A stretch of 64,000 nt of DNA from Schizophyllum amplum (GCA_007026445.1 VDMD01000029.1:248001-312000), one strand, 5' to 3'. Numbered from the stretch's first letter, positions 45,906 to 60,522 are shown. Numbers and translations: made by a program. The notes: generated by a model from the letters alone, not told the origin.

Positions 45906-46391
45906 TGCATTAGTTCGTGTCGACGTCGGACAGCACATTCTCGATTCGTATGTATAATTCGACCGTCACCTTCGTTCCGCATCGCTCAACCGACTTGTCT
46001 TTGTCTTGGCTTATTTGTACGCTTTGGTCCTGGCTCGAAAGACCTTTGTCGATTATTATTGGTCTCTGCAATACGCGCAAACAACGTAGGCCTTTTGTTG
46101 TATGCCCCACTGAGGTTGACCAGCATCACATCTCCCATATTGTATGCCAGACTGAGTATGAACCGTTATGGCTAATATGATGCTCAGAAGAGAGAGAGTG
46201 GCAACAAGGAAGGGCGGACTGCGAACGGGAAAGCGATACAGCTGAACAGATTTGTCGACACATGAAAATGATTCGTTGATATGGGCAAGTCTGAAGATAC
46301 CAGGACAATTGTGTGGATTCATCGCGTGGACGGACTTGGGACGAAGAAGTACACGAGCGGATTGGACTGGGACCGACACAGGATCGATACC
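45906..46391. other. 3' intergenic region between convergent genes
   Basis: Ends of the unknown Ser/Pro-rich gene (+) and the RBR ligase (-). Nothing else was recognised. Confidence 0.4.
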
Positions 46392-49300
46392 TTACATGAT
46401 GGTGCAACCCCAGCCACGTTGCTCACGGGTGCGCTGTTCCTCTCTGCGGGCAGCGTCCGCCGCAATGGTCCTCTGGTCTGCTAGTCTCCTGTACTCGTCC
46501 CGCCGCGTACGATCCTCTTCAAGCGCCTGCGCCTGATAACGGTTCCATCGAACCACCCGACGGGCTTCGGCAGCGTGAGCCTCTTCGGCCATGCGCCCAG
46601 TGCGCCATTCCTCGACAGCCGGCTCTTGATGTGGGCCTGGCAGCGGCGCTCTATTTGCTGTGATCGCGGCTGGCCTGAAGCGGTTCAGATTCTGCCTTTC
46701 GATCTGCACTAGAATGCGCTGCTGTTCGAGAATTTGTTCAGGATTGAATGCGAGGTTGAACGCTGGCGCGGGCGGCACTGGAGCTGGAGCGGCACCTTGT
46801 GGAGGGCGCACGTCCTCGTCCATTCCAATGCCGCCGTGCACCTCCCTCATATGCGGATAGATCTCGTCGCGCGCAAATGCCTGAGTGCATCGCCAGCAGA
46901 AGTGAGTTCCGCACCGGCAGGTGATGTGGTTGCATCCGACGATCTTCTCAACCAAGATGTGGCAGCTGGGACACCGCTTATAGTTTTGCTCGGCGACGAG
47001 GGTCTCGTTGAGGCGGTCCTCAAGCTTTCGTTGACTGTCGCGGGCGTTTTCGGCGCATGTCGTCCCAGCGCGCGCGCCTTCATCGCAGGACGCGCAAATC
47101 GTGGCGAAGCAAGACGGGCAGGATACAAATTGCTGTACGTCGCCGCTGGAAGGGTACACTTGCTCGCAGGCAGCTGTTCGACAGTACTTCAGTTTGTCCG
47201 GATTTCTTTCGATGTGTGCCGCAAAAGCGGCGTCGAAGAGCTTGTTCATGGCGTCGTCTGTGAGGAACTTGCGAATAGTAGGGATGGGGATAGGTACGCC
47301 GCACGTAGCTTCGTCTCCTATGCAGGTAAGCGGGAAAGTTTTGTTTTCTGTCGCGCTCGAGAGCAGATGTTTGGCGCAGGCAGTACAGTAGACGTGACCG
47401 CAGCCAAGGCGGAACGACGCGGATGCTTCGAGGTAACACACAGGGCAGATGGCTTCAGCCGTGTTCGGGGTAGGCTGGTAGTTGACGGATTCTTCCAGAT
47501 GGCGTTCAACGGCCCGCCGTGCAGCGTTGCCCCCGCGTACGATGAGCGTACAACGAGCTCTGGGACCGTCCAGCTTCGCGTTGTCCTCGCCTAGCTCCTC
47601 CTTGAGAGCAGTGATACCCTGGCGTAGAAAATAGGAGACTGCCCCCGGCTTCAGCGGGAAAGAGATCTCCTGGGACGTCAGACGATCGACCTCGCCCTGA
47701 ATTTTCTCTCGCGCTTGAGCTATCGCGATCGACTCGCCGAAGGCCTTCAACATGCGTGTGCGGGCATCGCGTGACAGAAACGCCCCAGTACCCGTCGAGA
47801 CGCGGTTCAGAAAGGTATCGTTCAAACCCACTTGCCACGCAGCGAGCGTCTCGCCCCGCGCGAGATCCTCGATTCGAACCTTCAACTGCCCTACTGTTTG
47901 CTTCTCCGTCCCGGAGATCTGTATGAAGACGTGCGGCCGACCCGGGAATCGAGGAGCGTCAATCTTCAGCGAGCAGGCCCTGTCGCTCGGGCCACCCTGC
48001 GCAAGAGCGTCCCACTGTCGTTTCTGTGCCTCGTACTGGCGGACCGGGATGGAGAGCTTATATTGCACAGGGCCGTCTAAGCGCGCGTTGACAATCCAGT
48101 TGCCGTTCCACGCGAACGTCTTGCCGGTCAGAGAAAGACGTATTTGCTCCGCAGTATTCCAGTCGTTGAAGTGAGCGCGCACGTTGACCATTTTGTCATG
48201 AGGGCGAGAGGTGTTCTCCACTGGGCGAGTGGTCGTCGCCCCGTACAACCTGATGTGTATTTCCAGCTGGTGAAGAGCGTCTTCTACGTTGTAGTCTTTC
48301 ACCTGCTGTCTGGCCACAATGCTGGAGCCTGCGAAGCGGGCAACTTCCTCCGCAGAGACATGGATGGGGAGAGCATCGATGATGATTTGCGTTGACGGAG
48401 AGTTTAGCAGACCTCGTGGGCGATGTACGAAGACGTTGACACGTCTGCCACTGCAGAATTTTCCATTGAGTGCTTGTGCCTTCGCTTCTGCTGCGACGGA
48501 TGTGCTATATTCGGCCGTATAGCGCACAGAGGGCGCTCTCCACCACATAGACAGCACAGAGTCATTTGATGATGCGTCGCCCATGCCGTCCGGTCCTCCA
48601 CCATCGGTAACTGACGCGCTCAAGTGAGCGCCGGTCATCACGGCATCATCGAGCGCTTCAACAAGCTGAAGGGCGTTTTTAGCGTCAACGGCGATTCTGC
48701 TCTGTCGGAGACGTCGGTCGTATGAGACGATTTGGAAGCTTGCCGGAGATATGTCTTGATCGACGATGAGGCGGAAGAGCGAGCCGTTACCAGCGTCCGC
48801 AGGCAGCCCAGCGACCGAGACGATGACGGTCTGGAAGCCAGTGACGACGGACTGGATGGTCGCGCCCGCGCCAAACATAATGATAGAGCCAGTGATTAGT
48901 TTGGTAAAGGTGTAGGCTGCCTCTTCCTGAGCGAAGCGCGCTCGTCGAGCCTCGTTCTCCGCTTCTATCAAGGCCTTGGCCTCGTTGCGGTCGGCCTGGC
49001 GCTTCGAGGCGCCGCTCGACTGTTCAGCTGCAGCGGATGCTGTATGCTCAACGATGGTTGACTGTTGCGCTCCATTTGTGAGAGCCTGTTTTCAATTCGT
49101 ATGAAACAGAATATAGACTTCCAGATGTTGGCCACTCACCTCCACCCCGTGGTTGAACCGACATGCGTCACCTCGAAAGCACTTGCCCTTCGCCCTGTAG
49201 GGGCATGGCTTTGTAGCATTTTGCCCCTTGGCTTGCTCTTGTTTCGAGCCTTGGAGCAGTCAGCCTCGTTCTTCAGCGTTATATGCTGATCGTCACCTTT

Positions 49301-49558
49301 GTTAGCAGTGTTCGCTGTGGCGCTCTTGCGTGACGGATTCTTTGCTGTACCACGACCAGTGCCGGAAGGTATCTGTGCGAATAGGTCTGAGAAAAGCGGC
49401 CGAAAACCTCAATACAGGTAGGCGCTCACCGATGTCGATCCCGTAACCGGTGGCTGCACGATGTGACCGAATTTACAGTTGAGTTTCTTGCACGTTCCCG
49501 ATGCCTGGAATTGCCAACACGGTGGACGAGGCTTCGACGCCTGCTCGTCTCGCTGCAT
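46392..49558 (-). CDS. RBR-type E3 ubiquitin ligase with two N-terminal CCCH zinc fingers
   Basis: Four exons on the minus strand (49558-49430, 49372-49297, 49249-49140, 49085-46392) give 1003 codons, 1002 residues. CCCH finger 1 is CWQFQASGTCKKLNCKFGH and finger 2, rebuilt across a splice, is CPYRAKGKCFRGDACRFNH; these usually bind RNA. A long middle region (about residues 110-620) has no named domain that I can see. The RBR follows near residues 650-860: RING1 (CPVCYLEASASFRLGCGHVY, CTACAKHLL), an IBR (YCRTAACEQVYPSS, SCPSCFATICASC), and RING2 (RCPSCHILVEKIVGCNHITC, RCGTHFCWRC). RING2 carries the catalytic-type Cys in GCNHITC, which takes ubiquitin from the E2 as a thioester. A basic, Glu/Arg-rich helical tail closes the protein. 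An RNA-linked ubiquitin ligase is the inference. Confidence 0.88.
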
Positions 49559-50297
49559 GGTGAAGATGGGAGAAGAAAGCAAGCCAACACAGCACACGCC
49601 CAACCTTTCAAAGGCCGTCGGCACGAGCCGAACAATGTCACGGCAAACAGTCGATGCTGGGACTTCCCTTTGCTTGAATGCGCGTAGACTCTTTGACCTT
49701 TACAATATCCGTGGTTCTTTTACAAAACCTAGGATGGCCGTCAAAGACCTTTGTCATCTTGCATGGCAAAAGACACGGTCACCGCACTGCATGATTCCGT
49801 GAGTGAAAGGTGATATTCGAACGGACGAGGGGGACATACCTTGGGCCCAAACGGTGGTAGTGTCTTGCACCAAGCCCGCATATATGCGTCGAAAACAACA
49901 AAGATAAGTGCAACCAATAATGGTTCCATAAATTATTGATACCTATAATACGACAAAGTAGTCCAGCACAGAGATAACTTAGCGCGCGGAAAGCAAGACG
50001 TGTACGACAAATGGCAGGGATGCGGTGAATGGCAAGGAACGTGAACGGCAAAATCACAAGGGTGCGATAGATGACGAGGGTTGTGACAAACGGCGGGGAT
50101 GTGACGAATGGCGAGGACGCAAAACAGCCTGCAAAGACAAAACAACAGAGGAATGCAAGATAGCAAATGAATGAGGAGGCGAAGGGTCCGAGTGCCGTGG
50201 CAAGAAGTCCATGTGCCGAGGCAGGAGGTCCACGATAAGTCCAATCGGAGTGCCCGAGGCAAGCGGTCCGTATGCCCAAGTCCAATATATGTCCGAA
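49559..50297. other. Intergenic stretch, nothing recognised
   Basis: Lies between the RBR ligase start and the WC-2 stop. Around 50000-50150 there is a run of short imperfect GATGACGA-like and GTGACGAATGGC-like repeats, possibly in the WC-2 3' UTR. No gene was recognised. Confidence 0.35.
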
Positions 50298-51560
50298 TCA
50301 GTGGGAGTTCCCCGTACCCTCCCCTGACTGATCGTCCGTTCTGCGCTGTTGCTTTGCCCAACGAAGTCCGCAGGCGTTGCAGAGGGTTTTCGGGCCCAGA
50401 GGTCCCTTGAAGAGCCATCAGACGTAAGCCAAAGATGAGGATAACAACAAACCTTCCGCCACTCAGGCGAATCTGTCCTCCCGCATGTGATGCAGACGTA
50501 CTGCTCGCCTGCATGAGACTTTTTCTGAAAGTACAATCAGGCACACCAAGCGATGCGTCGGTACACACGTACCCTTTTCTTCTTACTGGACCCGTCTTCT
50601 TCGTCCTCTGGCGCAGCCGCATGTACAGGGGCACTATAGGAGGGACCTCCATACATCGCGCCGGCGTCATAGCCAGTCCTGGTTACTGGACTGCTGACAA
50701 CGTCGCTATAATATGATATCTGTGTAGCTGGACCATGTGGGTACGCCGAAGACCCGGTCGCGTACGAAGATGTGGTAGCCGGGTACGAAGAGGAACTAGT
50801 GAAAGAGTTGGCTGCAGTCGCTGTAGCAGACGACACGGTGGCCGGTGCAGGTTGTTGGCTTCGAAGCTCGACCAGACGCTGTTGCAAGCGCTCGTTCTCG
50901 ATCTTGAGGTCGAAGAAAGTGTTCAACCTGTATAAATCAGTCGCGCGTTCAGTTGGAAAGAAGTTGGCACTTACATTGCTGTATTCCTGCTTGGGTACGG
51001 CCTCGCCATCGCAAAGAAGCACCAGCACTGAGACCTATCAGGCTGGTAGTGCGGGTAACCCTTGATCTCAAATAAGACCTCTTCCGAAGGTTGTTGCTGA
51101 ACGTGCCCGTGCATCTGCTGGTGGTGGTACGCCGCCGTGATCGTGTGTGGCGCGTCCTTATTGCTGTTGCACTTCAAACGCACGTACGCCAGCAGCTCCT
51201 GCTCAGTGTTGATGCTATCGTGGAACGCTGTCTGGAACACATGCTGATCGTCCTCTGGCAATTAATCAAGAGTCAGGGCAGTCAACGGGGAAGGGGGGCG
51301 TACGCACGATTCATGAGCTCAGTGAGGTCGAGGTCAATGACATCCGCGTCCCTCCAGCCAAGGAGTTCCTCAACCGCCGCACCGCAATACAAGATCTTTG
51401 GATTTGGTACGGCTAGCACAAGAATAATGGCGTCCGCGAGCTCGGTGATGAGGAGATCTGCCCAGCGCTTGCGTTTGGTGAACTCAAAGAGCTGCGCTGC
51501 GCCAGGCCCCGAGGTGGACTTCTGAAGGGAAGGGGGGAAGCGTCCGGGGACCGTGGACAT
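50298..51560 (-). CDS. wc-2: White Collar-2-type blue-light regulator (PAS + GATA finger)
   Basis: Five exons on the minus strand (51560-51308, 51254-50975, 50927-50573, 50524-50453, 50405-50298) sum to 356 codons, 355 residues. WC-2 pairs through PAS domains with the flavin photoreceptor WC-1 and binds GATC-like light-response elements. A single PAS domain covers about residues 30-150: [39 protein letters not shown], then [20 protein letters not shown] and [17 protein letters not shown] leucine-zipper-like helix ([18 protein letters not shown]) and a Ser/Thr/Tyr-rich linker lead to the C-terminal GATA finger: [16 protein letters not shown], then [14 protein letters not shown], with 18 residues between the cysteine pairs as expected. 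A KKKRKK run before it may be the nuclear signal. WC-2 has no flavin-binding LOV cysteine motif, and none is seen here. Confidence 0.92.
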
Positions 51561-52061
51561 GGTGGTAGAGAGCAAGAGGCTAGAGCTAAATTAAGGGGGA
51601 CGACGCGCTCCAAGGCGGCGCGCGATCGCGCGCGTCAAGCGCCGGAGCCGGCCGGACGCCGGAGCGGACAACAACAATGCTTGCCATAAAAGGTAATGCG
51701 CGTCCTTCGCAGGCCCGCTCCGCAAGCCCCCTCCAGGCCCCTCAATCTTCACTTTGAACGCGAAGATAGGACGTCTCGCATCGCAACCATAATTCCCCAT
51801 AATTCCCTAGATAAACACAATAAGCGACAGTCCCAGTCAGTGAACCCTTGCGACCCCCTTGAACGACAGCACCAGATTGAACGATACAGCAGAAGACTAG
51901 ATTCAGAACATTGGAGTAGTGTACCTCTATGTATATGGTTATTTGTAGTCAGTTTCGTCCGCCCATTCCACGTTGAAAGAAAGTATCGGGTCCTCGGTCG
52001 GTGGTGTAGTCATCCGCGCTGTCGAGGGACCCTCACCCAACAAAAACAAGAATAAAAAGGA
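51561..52061. other. Intergenic stretch, WC-2 promoter and SDR 3' UTR
   Basis: No coding frame with recognisable character. Both neighbours are on the minus strand. Confidence 0.4.
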
Positions 52062-53602
<1,541 letters not shown>

Positions 53603-54118
53603 GGCGGACTATTAGGAAGAGGGTCTAGGTAGGAAGGAAGGAAGAGGAGGAATCCGAAGAGGGCGGCGGAGGAGGATGATGGTTGAAAAGAAGGATGGCC
53701 CCGCTAACGGGGTTATCAAATACAAAATATTTTTTACCCCGCGGTGCCGCGCGTGCCGTGGGGGTAGCTCCGGTCCCAGGATGCGCCCCATGGCCGGCCG
53801 ATCGTGCACGGCCTCGCTCAGGCCTCGCTGCGCCCTGTCCTATGTGGAGGGCGTGCATAGCTGGTATATTCTACTAGTGAAAACATAGAGGTAACAGGAG
53901 GTAGCCATAGATGTGGAGGGGTATGTCAAGCAGGTAGTGTATAATGGAGCGAAAAGTCGCGCCGGCAAAGAGCGTGCAGCCGATATATGCGGCGAAGAGA
54001 AGAAGAGAGCGGGCGATAAGTAAACAACAGCGAGAAAGATCCAACCCAGCAAGCGAAGAGGCGACGAGGTAGCGAAATAATGAAAACAAAAAGGGCCAAC
54101 GGAGACGAATAGAGAAGG
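53603..54118. other. Intergenic stretch, SDR promoter and kinesin 3' UTR
   Basis: A G/A-rich run at about 53625-53690 (plus strand), i.e. a C/T-rich promoter tract for the SDR. A palindrome-like GGCCGGCC sits near 53792-53799. No gene was seen. Confidence 0.35.
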
Positions 54119-57100
54119 TTACAGACACGCGAACTTGGACTTGCGTTTTTGTAGCTCCTCCATTCGCGAGTCTAGTTGTTGTCGTGCCCGTTCCTTGGCT
54201 CGGCGCTCCTCATCCAGCCGCTGCTCCAAAGACTGCTTCTCTTCCACCACAGACCTCCGCACATTGGTCACCTCGCGCTTGGCCTCTTCGAGTTCCCGAC
54301 GCAATGCCTCCATCTTCGTGTTCAGCGTGTCGCGTTCTCTTGCGAGCTCGGTCGCGTGCATGCGCGCCTTACGAACTGGAATCATCATTAGCGACGGTAT
54401 CATAACAAGGACGGGGCATAACGTACGGTTCTTCTCCGAGTCGCCCAAAGACGTCTCGAGGGTGGATACAAGGTCCATGTGCGTCTGCAGGTCGCTCTCG
54501 CAGTGGGATAGTTGCTTGTTCAGTGTTTTGATCATCGCCTCCTGCTCTCCGAGGTGCTTCGCCTGCTCCTCCATCTTCGCGACGACCTTCGGGTCCGATC
54601 CAGTACCTGTCGGGGTGTACACAGATGTCGCCACGGACGTCGCCGGTGAATCGAGGGCCGAATCGCGGGAAGAAGAAGATGAGGTCAAGGCAGTAGACGT
54701 GGCGGACGAAACGCTGCCGTTCGTGTCGCCGTTCAGGTGGCGCGGTGCAGGCGGGGGAGGAACTGAAGGAGGGGGTGTCGGCGGTGGGAGCTTCATGGGA
54801 GGAAGGTTGGTGCGGTTCCGTTCCACCACGGGCGAGCGGACAGCGGGTGGGGATGCACTGCGAACAAGCTGTGCTTGCAGATCGCGCAGCATGGTGTCCG
54901 AGCGAGCCTTCTCGGTCTGCAAAGTGTCCTTCTCGTCCTTGACCTTCTGCAGGGTGTCCTGCATCTCCGCAATCATTGAACGGTGGCGGTCGAGCTCAAC
55001 GACGAGCGAGTCTCGCTTGGAAGCTTCCTGAAGAAGCTTGGACTGCTCCTTACGCGTCCTGTCCAGCTCCGCCCGCAATGTTGCTACCTCCGCTTCCAAA
55101 TCATCACGTTGTCCGCAAGTAGCAGTAAGCTCGCTCGTGATCTTCTCGACGGCGGTGCTCTTGTCACTGAGAGCATTCTGCAAAAGCTTGGCCTGTTCCT
55201 CCCGGCCCCGTTCCAATTCGGCACGCAGAGTGGAGACCTGGGCCTCGAAGTCGTCGCGCTGTCCCGACACCGAAGCGAGTTCGCCCTTCAAAGTCTCGAT
55301 GCCGGCGTTGCTCTCGTCAAGTGCGCGAAGATGGCTATCCGCTGCCTCTTGCGAGGTGACGAGCTTCTCAGCGGCGGCCTTGTGAGTCTCGAGTTCCTGA
55401 GCCAGAAGTGCATGATCCTTCGTCCAGGTCTCCCTCTCCTGCGCATGCTGGACTTTCAGGTCCTCAAGTGTCGCGGTGAAGCGTTTCAGCTCTTCGGCCA
55501 CCAACCGGTCGGCTGCCGTGCTCGCGTTCTCCAACGCGCCTTGATGCTCGGTTTGCAACGCGACCAAGCTATTGTTGAGCTCCGTGAGAGCGTGCTGGTG
55601 CTCGGACTTCATCTTCGTCAGCTCCTCGACGTGCGACTTCAATAACTCCTGACGCTCCGCCTCATGCTTCTCGGACGACTCGCGCAGGGTGACCTCGTGT
55701 TCACTGCGTACACTGGCGAGATTATCCTCGTGGCCCTTAACAACTTCGGCCAGCAACGCGGCATGCTGTTCCTTCAGTGCTTGCGTAGCCTCGTCGAAAG
55801 CCTTCTGCGCCTGAGCAGCGGAAGCAGCCGACTCCTCTTTGGTGGATGCGACTAAGCCGTTCAATTGCTCCGCCTCATCGCGCCAGGTCTCCTTCATGCG
55901 CGCCAGAGTGCCGTCATGCTCCGCGCGCATCTTCTCGAGCTGGATTGAGTGATCTTCGTCCCTGGTAGCAAGGGCTCGCGCCTGCTCTCCCTTCAATCGC
56001 TCGAGCTCCTCTCCAAACGATGCGTCTTTGCGTTGGATGGCAGCAGAGTGTTCTTCCTGGAGATCCTGGAGAGCTAGGTTGCGTGCCGACTCGGACTCGG
56101 ACAGAGAGCCCTCCTGTGCGATAGTGGCCATCCGCAATTGCGAAGCATGCTCCTCACGCAGCCGGTCCAGGGCAGCGGCGGACTCGATCTTCTGCTGCTC
56201 AAACGTATCGGCGTAATCAGCGCGAAGCTTGGTGAGGACATTGTAGTAGTCCTCTTCCGTCTTGTGCAGCACAGCAGAGGCCTCATCTTCCTGCTTGCGA
56301 AGCGTCTCCGCGTGCTCGGACGCCAGCTTGCGAAGCGCAGATTCGTGCTCTTCCAGCGTGCGCGAGAGAACGTCGTTGACTTCCTGAAGACGTCGTTCTA
56401 GCTCAGCCGCGTGTTCAGCATTGAGCTGCCCGAAAGACTTCTCGTGATCCTCGCGCGATTGCTCAAGAGCGGCACCAGCAGTGGCGAGCTCATCCCGAAG
56501 ACTGCTGATGGCCGATTCATGCTCGGCGTTGAGGCGCGCGAGAAGTTGGTCGACTTCAACGCCCTTGGCAGCAATGGCGGCCTCGTGCTCGGCGCGCAAC
56601 TCCTGCACAACAACGGAATGTTCTTGATCGGCTTTCTTGAGGGCCTCGACCAGCTCCGCCTCCCGTTTCTGCGCGTCCTCGAGCATGGCCAGGTCGCCCG
56701 CGTACTTCCGTTGTAGTGCGTCGATCTCGCCGGACATATTGAGAGCCTGCAAAGGAGATCAGACCATGTTGAGTACATCAACGTCGACACCCACCTGATC
56801 TCTATTGAGCATGGTCAGGTCGTCGAGTTGGCGCCGGACCGTCGTCAATTGGTCAGATAGGTCGTCTACCACTTCACGATGCTGAGACTCCTTCTGGGCC
56901 ATGGAACTGTCACAACCATGAGCAGGGCAGATCAAGGTGCTACATGTCCAACGTACAGCATAAGCTCGTTCAAGCGGGCGAGACTCTCGTCCCTCTCCGC
57001 GATAACGGCATCCGTGACCTCAGAGTCACCGTTCTCGATGTGAGCGAACCCATTTCTGAAGTCGATACTCTTCCGAATGGAGTCGAACTGGCCGAGAGTC

Positions 57101-60100
57101 TTCGGAGAAAGATGCGCGCTGTCTTGACGGTCGTGATGCGCTCCATTGATGATGGGGAGATCGACATCAAGCGTTCGTGGCTTGGTCTCGGGCGATTCTG
57201 AAGTCGCCGAGTCGCTTCGGTCGTGAGCCTCCTTGAGTGACTCCTCAAGGATGGTGATTTCTGACTCGCGCTCCCTGAGCACCTCCTGAAGGCGCATGAT
57301 CTCCTTCTCAAGACTCGGCACGGAACGCTCGGTGCCATTCGAAGGCAGAGAGATGGATAAGTTCGCGCGTGAGTGGTTGCCAGACCCGTACGTCGTGGAC
57401 TGGGAGCCGGAAGGCGAATGCAAGCTACCGGTCCCTTGGCTGCTTGAAAAGGAAGTTTTGCGCGAGTGTGCCGAGGAAAGCTCCTGTGAAAGCGATAACG
57501 ATTGTGAAAGCGACCTGGCGACATGTGTCAACATGCATGCTGAACGAATTGAGACGAGCATACCTCGCGCGGAGCGACTCGACCGAGGCCGCTTGCCGGA
57601 AAAAAAGTCGGCGGCTGTTGGAGGGTTGCTCGCTGGGTTCGCGACTCCTCCGACCGGTGGGGCTGCGGCGATATGATGGAACTTCAAGCGCCTTGTCTGC
57701 GATGGGGGACTCCGAACGAGACTCTGGAGCATCGACATCCCCGAGCTTCGCCTCTTGAATCTGGGCGGCGAGATCGGATATCTCGCGCAATGCATCACGG
57801 TACTTCGATGTCACGGAAGACAGATCAGCTAGGGTCGCTTGATGAGTCTCCTGGAGTTCGACAAGCTTCCTCTCTGCCGTGCCGTCGTGCGCGACGGCCT
57901 CGAGGTTCTCCAAATGGACAGTCGAAGGCTTGCGTGAGATGACAGATACGGTATCCGAAAGGTCAACCTCAAGCTTGTTCTTCGCGCCTTCGACTTCATC
58001 CGCGACATTGTCGACGACCTTGTTGAGCCGCTCACGAGCCTCGTTGGCTTCCAGGCGCTTCTTCTCCCACTCCTGCATTTTGGACTCCAGCTCGCGCACA
58101 CGCCTTTCCCGCTCCTCGAGGTCGTTGCGCCAGTTCTCACCGTCGCGACGAAGGGCCTCAAGGCGAGCCTGCAAAGACTCCGCTTCTTCCCGACGCCGGT
58201 CGCACTCTTCTTCTAACCTCTCGACAGTTTGCTGGAGGGCGACGACAGACTCGTCCGACCGCGCAAGTCGGGCCTCGAGATCAGCGATGTACTTCGTCGA
58301 GTAGGATTCCGTGTCCTTGAAGCGCGAGAGCTCACGCTTCAGGTCTGACATGGATTCGGAGGACGTCATGTTGCTCTCGTCGACCGACCGAAGCTTCTCC
58401 TCGAGGTCCCTGACGTATGCCTGCAAATGTAGTGAGTGGAGGGGCATCAGGTGTGTCGATGGTGGCCTACCTCGGTCGATGCTTCCCGCTCGGACAACTT
58501 CGAGACACGAGACCTGAGCTCCTCCACGTACAACTCGGTCGCAGCGTGCCTCTCAGTAAGTGCAGACAGCTCCTCCTCCTTCTCCTCGACCATCTCGTTC
58601 GTGTGCCGCAAAGCCGCGCGGTTGAGGGATAGCTCCGCCTCCATCGCGGAAATGGTCTTCTCGTACTCCTCGATGACGGGGCCGACAATCTCCTCGTACT
58701 TGGCTGTCGAATTGACCGCGCCGCCGCTGCTACCGCGGGTCTTCTCGCCAAGCTCTCGCCGCAGGCGCGTGAGCTCCTCTGTCCGCTCGACGAACTTCTC
58801 CCTCAGGTCCTCGTAGTTGTTCTGGAGGTCAGTCATTTGCGCCAGGACTTTCTTGCCTGCGCCCTCGACTTCGGGCTCGGCGACATTCGACGGCAGTATC
58901 GCGCCACCTTCCTTCATCTGCTTGACCTCCTTGCGAAGGCGGGTGACGGTACCCTGCAACCACTCGACATCGTCCCATCCATCCTCCTTTTCGTTGACGA
59001 CAGCCCTGTTCTTGATGTTCCGCGCACGATTGGCATACTTGAGGGTATTTACAGTCTCCGCGGCATTCCACTCTGCAGCACTGATGCATGCAATCATGAG
59101 TGTATGCGCATTGCCGCCGAGCGAATCTTGCAGCAAACGCGTGAGCTTTGAGTCTCGGTAAGGAATGTGGGTGGCGGTGTGTGATTTAGCGCGTGCAGGG
59201 TCACCGAGAGCTGAGATCACGTTGCCCAAAGCGAGAAGACCGCTGTTGATGGAAATGCCTTCCTTCGCCCGCTCGCCAGCCGCTGCTGTGCGTTTCAACT
59301 GTACAAGAGTTAAAACCGTTTCCGACTAGAAGTACTAGTAGACTTACACGTTCGGAACCAGCCAAATCTACGAAGTGAAATTTAGAAACGATTGTTACCC
59401 ATTCGCCATTGTCATCGTCGCGCTGCAGTCGGTCACCAGCATGACCTAATGCGCTTGACGGCCGCAAACCGCCACGACCCATGGCTTGGCCGAAGCTTGA
59501 GGACGAGTTGTGGCCGAAGGTCGGGGACGCGACACGCGATGCAGCCATAACGGAACCCGGACGGGCGAGGCGCGATGGTGACCTGCCTCCTGGCAGCACA
59601 GGAGTAGATGAGCGCGGCGGCGCGCCGCTCGCTCCAGTATACTTCTTCTGAGTGAGCGTGAGGGAGAAGATGGCGTGCGAGCGCGACGACTGCGCGTTCA
59701 TATCCGTCTCGTTCGTGCGCCGCATCGACGTGCCCTTGCGGAGAAGCCTATACAGAGGCGTCAGCGCGGCAGCCAGGCAGCAGCAAGGCGGCTACGTACC
59801 CCATGACCTCGTTGGCGTTCTTCACGCTGACCTCGCGCAAGCCACCCCAGATGATGTGCCCGTCTTTGTCCTCCCGAATCTGGACCTCGCGGCGGGCTCC
59901 CCCTTCGTCAGTACCGAGCAGGTCGATGAGGTCTTCGTTGTACAACTCGATGAAGGAGCCCTTGATGTTGTAATTCCACGATCCCATACGGTCCTCCTTA
60001 ACTTGGCGGCAACGCCCGAATATCATAGAGACCGCGCGGGGGATGATACCCATGGCATTGTCGGGGTCCGAGGGGTCCGCATCAAGGTCAGCGCCGGTCA

Positions 60101-60522
60101 TGGTGAACGTCTTGCCAGAACTTGTCTGGCCGTATGCGAGAATGGTGCAGTTGAAGCCGTCTACGAAGCGCGAGATAAGCGGTTGGGCGGTTGTGGTAAA
60201 CACTGCGTGCTGAGTGCTTGACGGGCCGTGGACCTGGTCGAAGGCGAAGACCTGCTTCTTCGCCGCCGCGCCGGCCGCGCTGGGTGGGGCGGGCCCTCCT
60301 TGGGGGTTGTTGTTCGTCGCATCGACCGACACGGCATTCGAGGATATGGCGTGAATGACCGGCCGCTGGAACCGAGACGGAATAGAGGTGGCGTCTTGTG
60401 CAGTTGTCGGTCGGATTCGAAGAGCTAGGGCGTCGTTCACATATTATTCGGAATTTCTAGTGCATTATGCACGCACCAACTTGGACCGAGGTCGTCGCCG
60501 ACGACGACGGCGAGGGCGCCAT
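54119..60522 (-). CDS. Very long N-motor kinesin with extended coiled coil (kinesin-4-like)
   Basis: The start ATG (60522) opens [15 protein letters not shown] and a GTGCGT intron (60425-60476) joins it to ALRIRP, the first kinesin strand. The motor has the P-loop [13 protein letters not shown], the switch I region [16 protein letters not shown], switch [11 protein letters not shown] and [21 protein letters not shown] Ser/Pro/Gly-rich insert of about 78 residues lies between switch I and switch II (59407-59641). The neck [15 protein letters not shown] resembles kinesin-4/chromokinesins, but this class call is uncertain. About 1,500 residues of near-continuous coiled coil follow, rich in Glu, Ala, Leu and Lys, with a Pro-rich break at about 54740-54850 ([14 protein letters not shown]) before the last coil. 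Total length is roughly 1,900 residues over a dozen or more exons with 45-60-base introns. Role: plus-end transport or microtubule dynamics, by family. Confidence 0.88.

Noticed and set aside
54135..55031. 298-codon plus-strand open frame
   Set aside because: Antisense to the kinesin coiled coil; Ser/Arg-rich shadow frame.
57425..57530. Apparent transmembrane tail ([19 protein letters not shown]) on a kinesin frame
   Set aside because: It is intron and wrong-frame read-through; splicing at the CAG before this stretch gives [14 protein letters not shown] in the correct frame.
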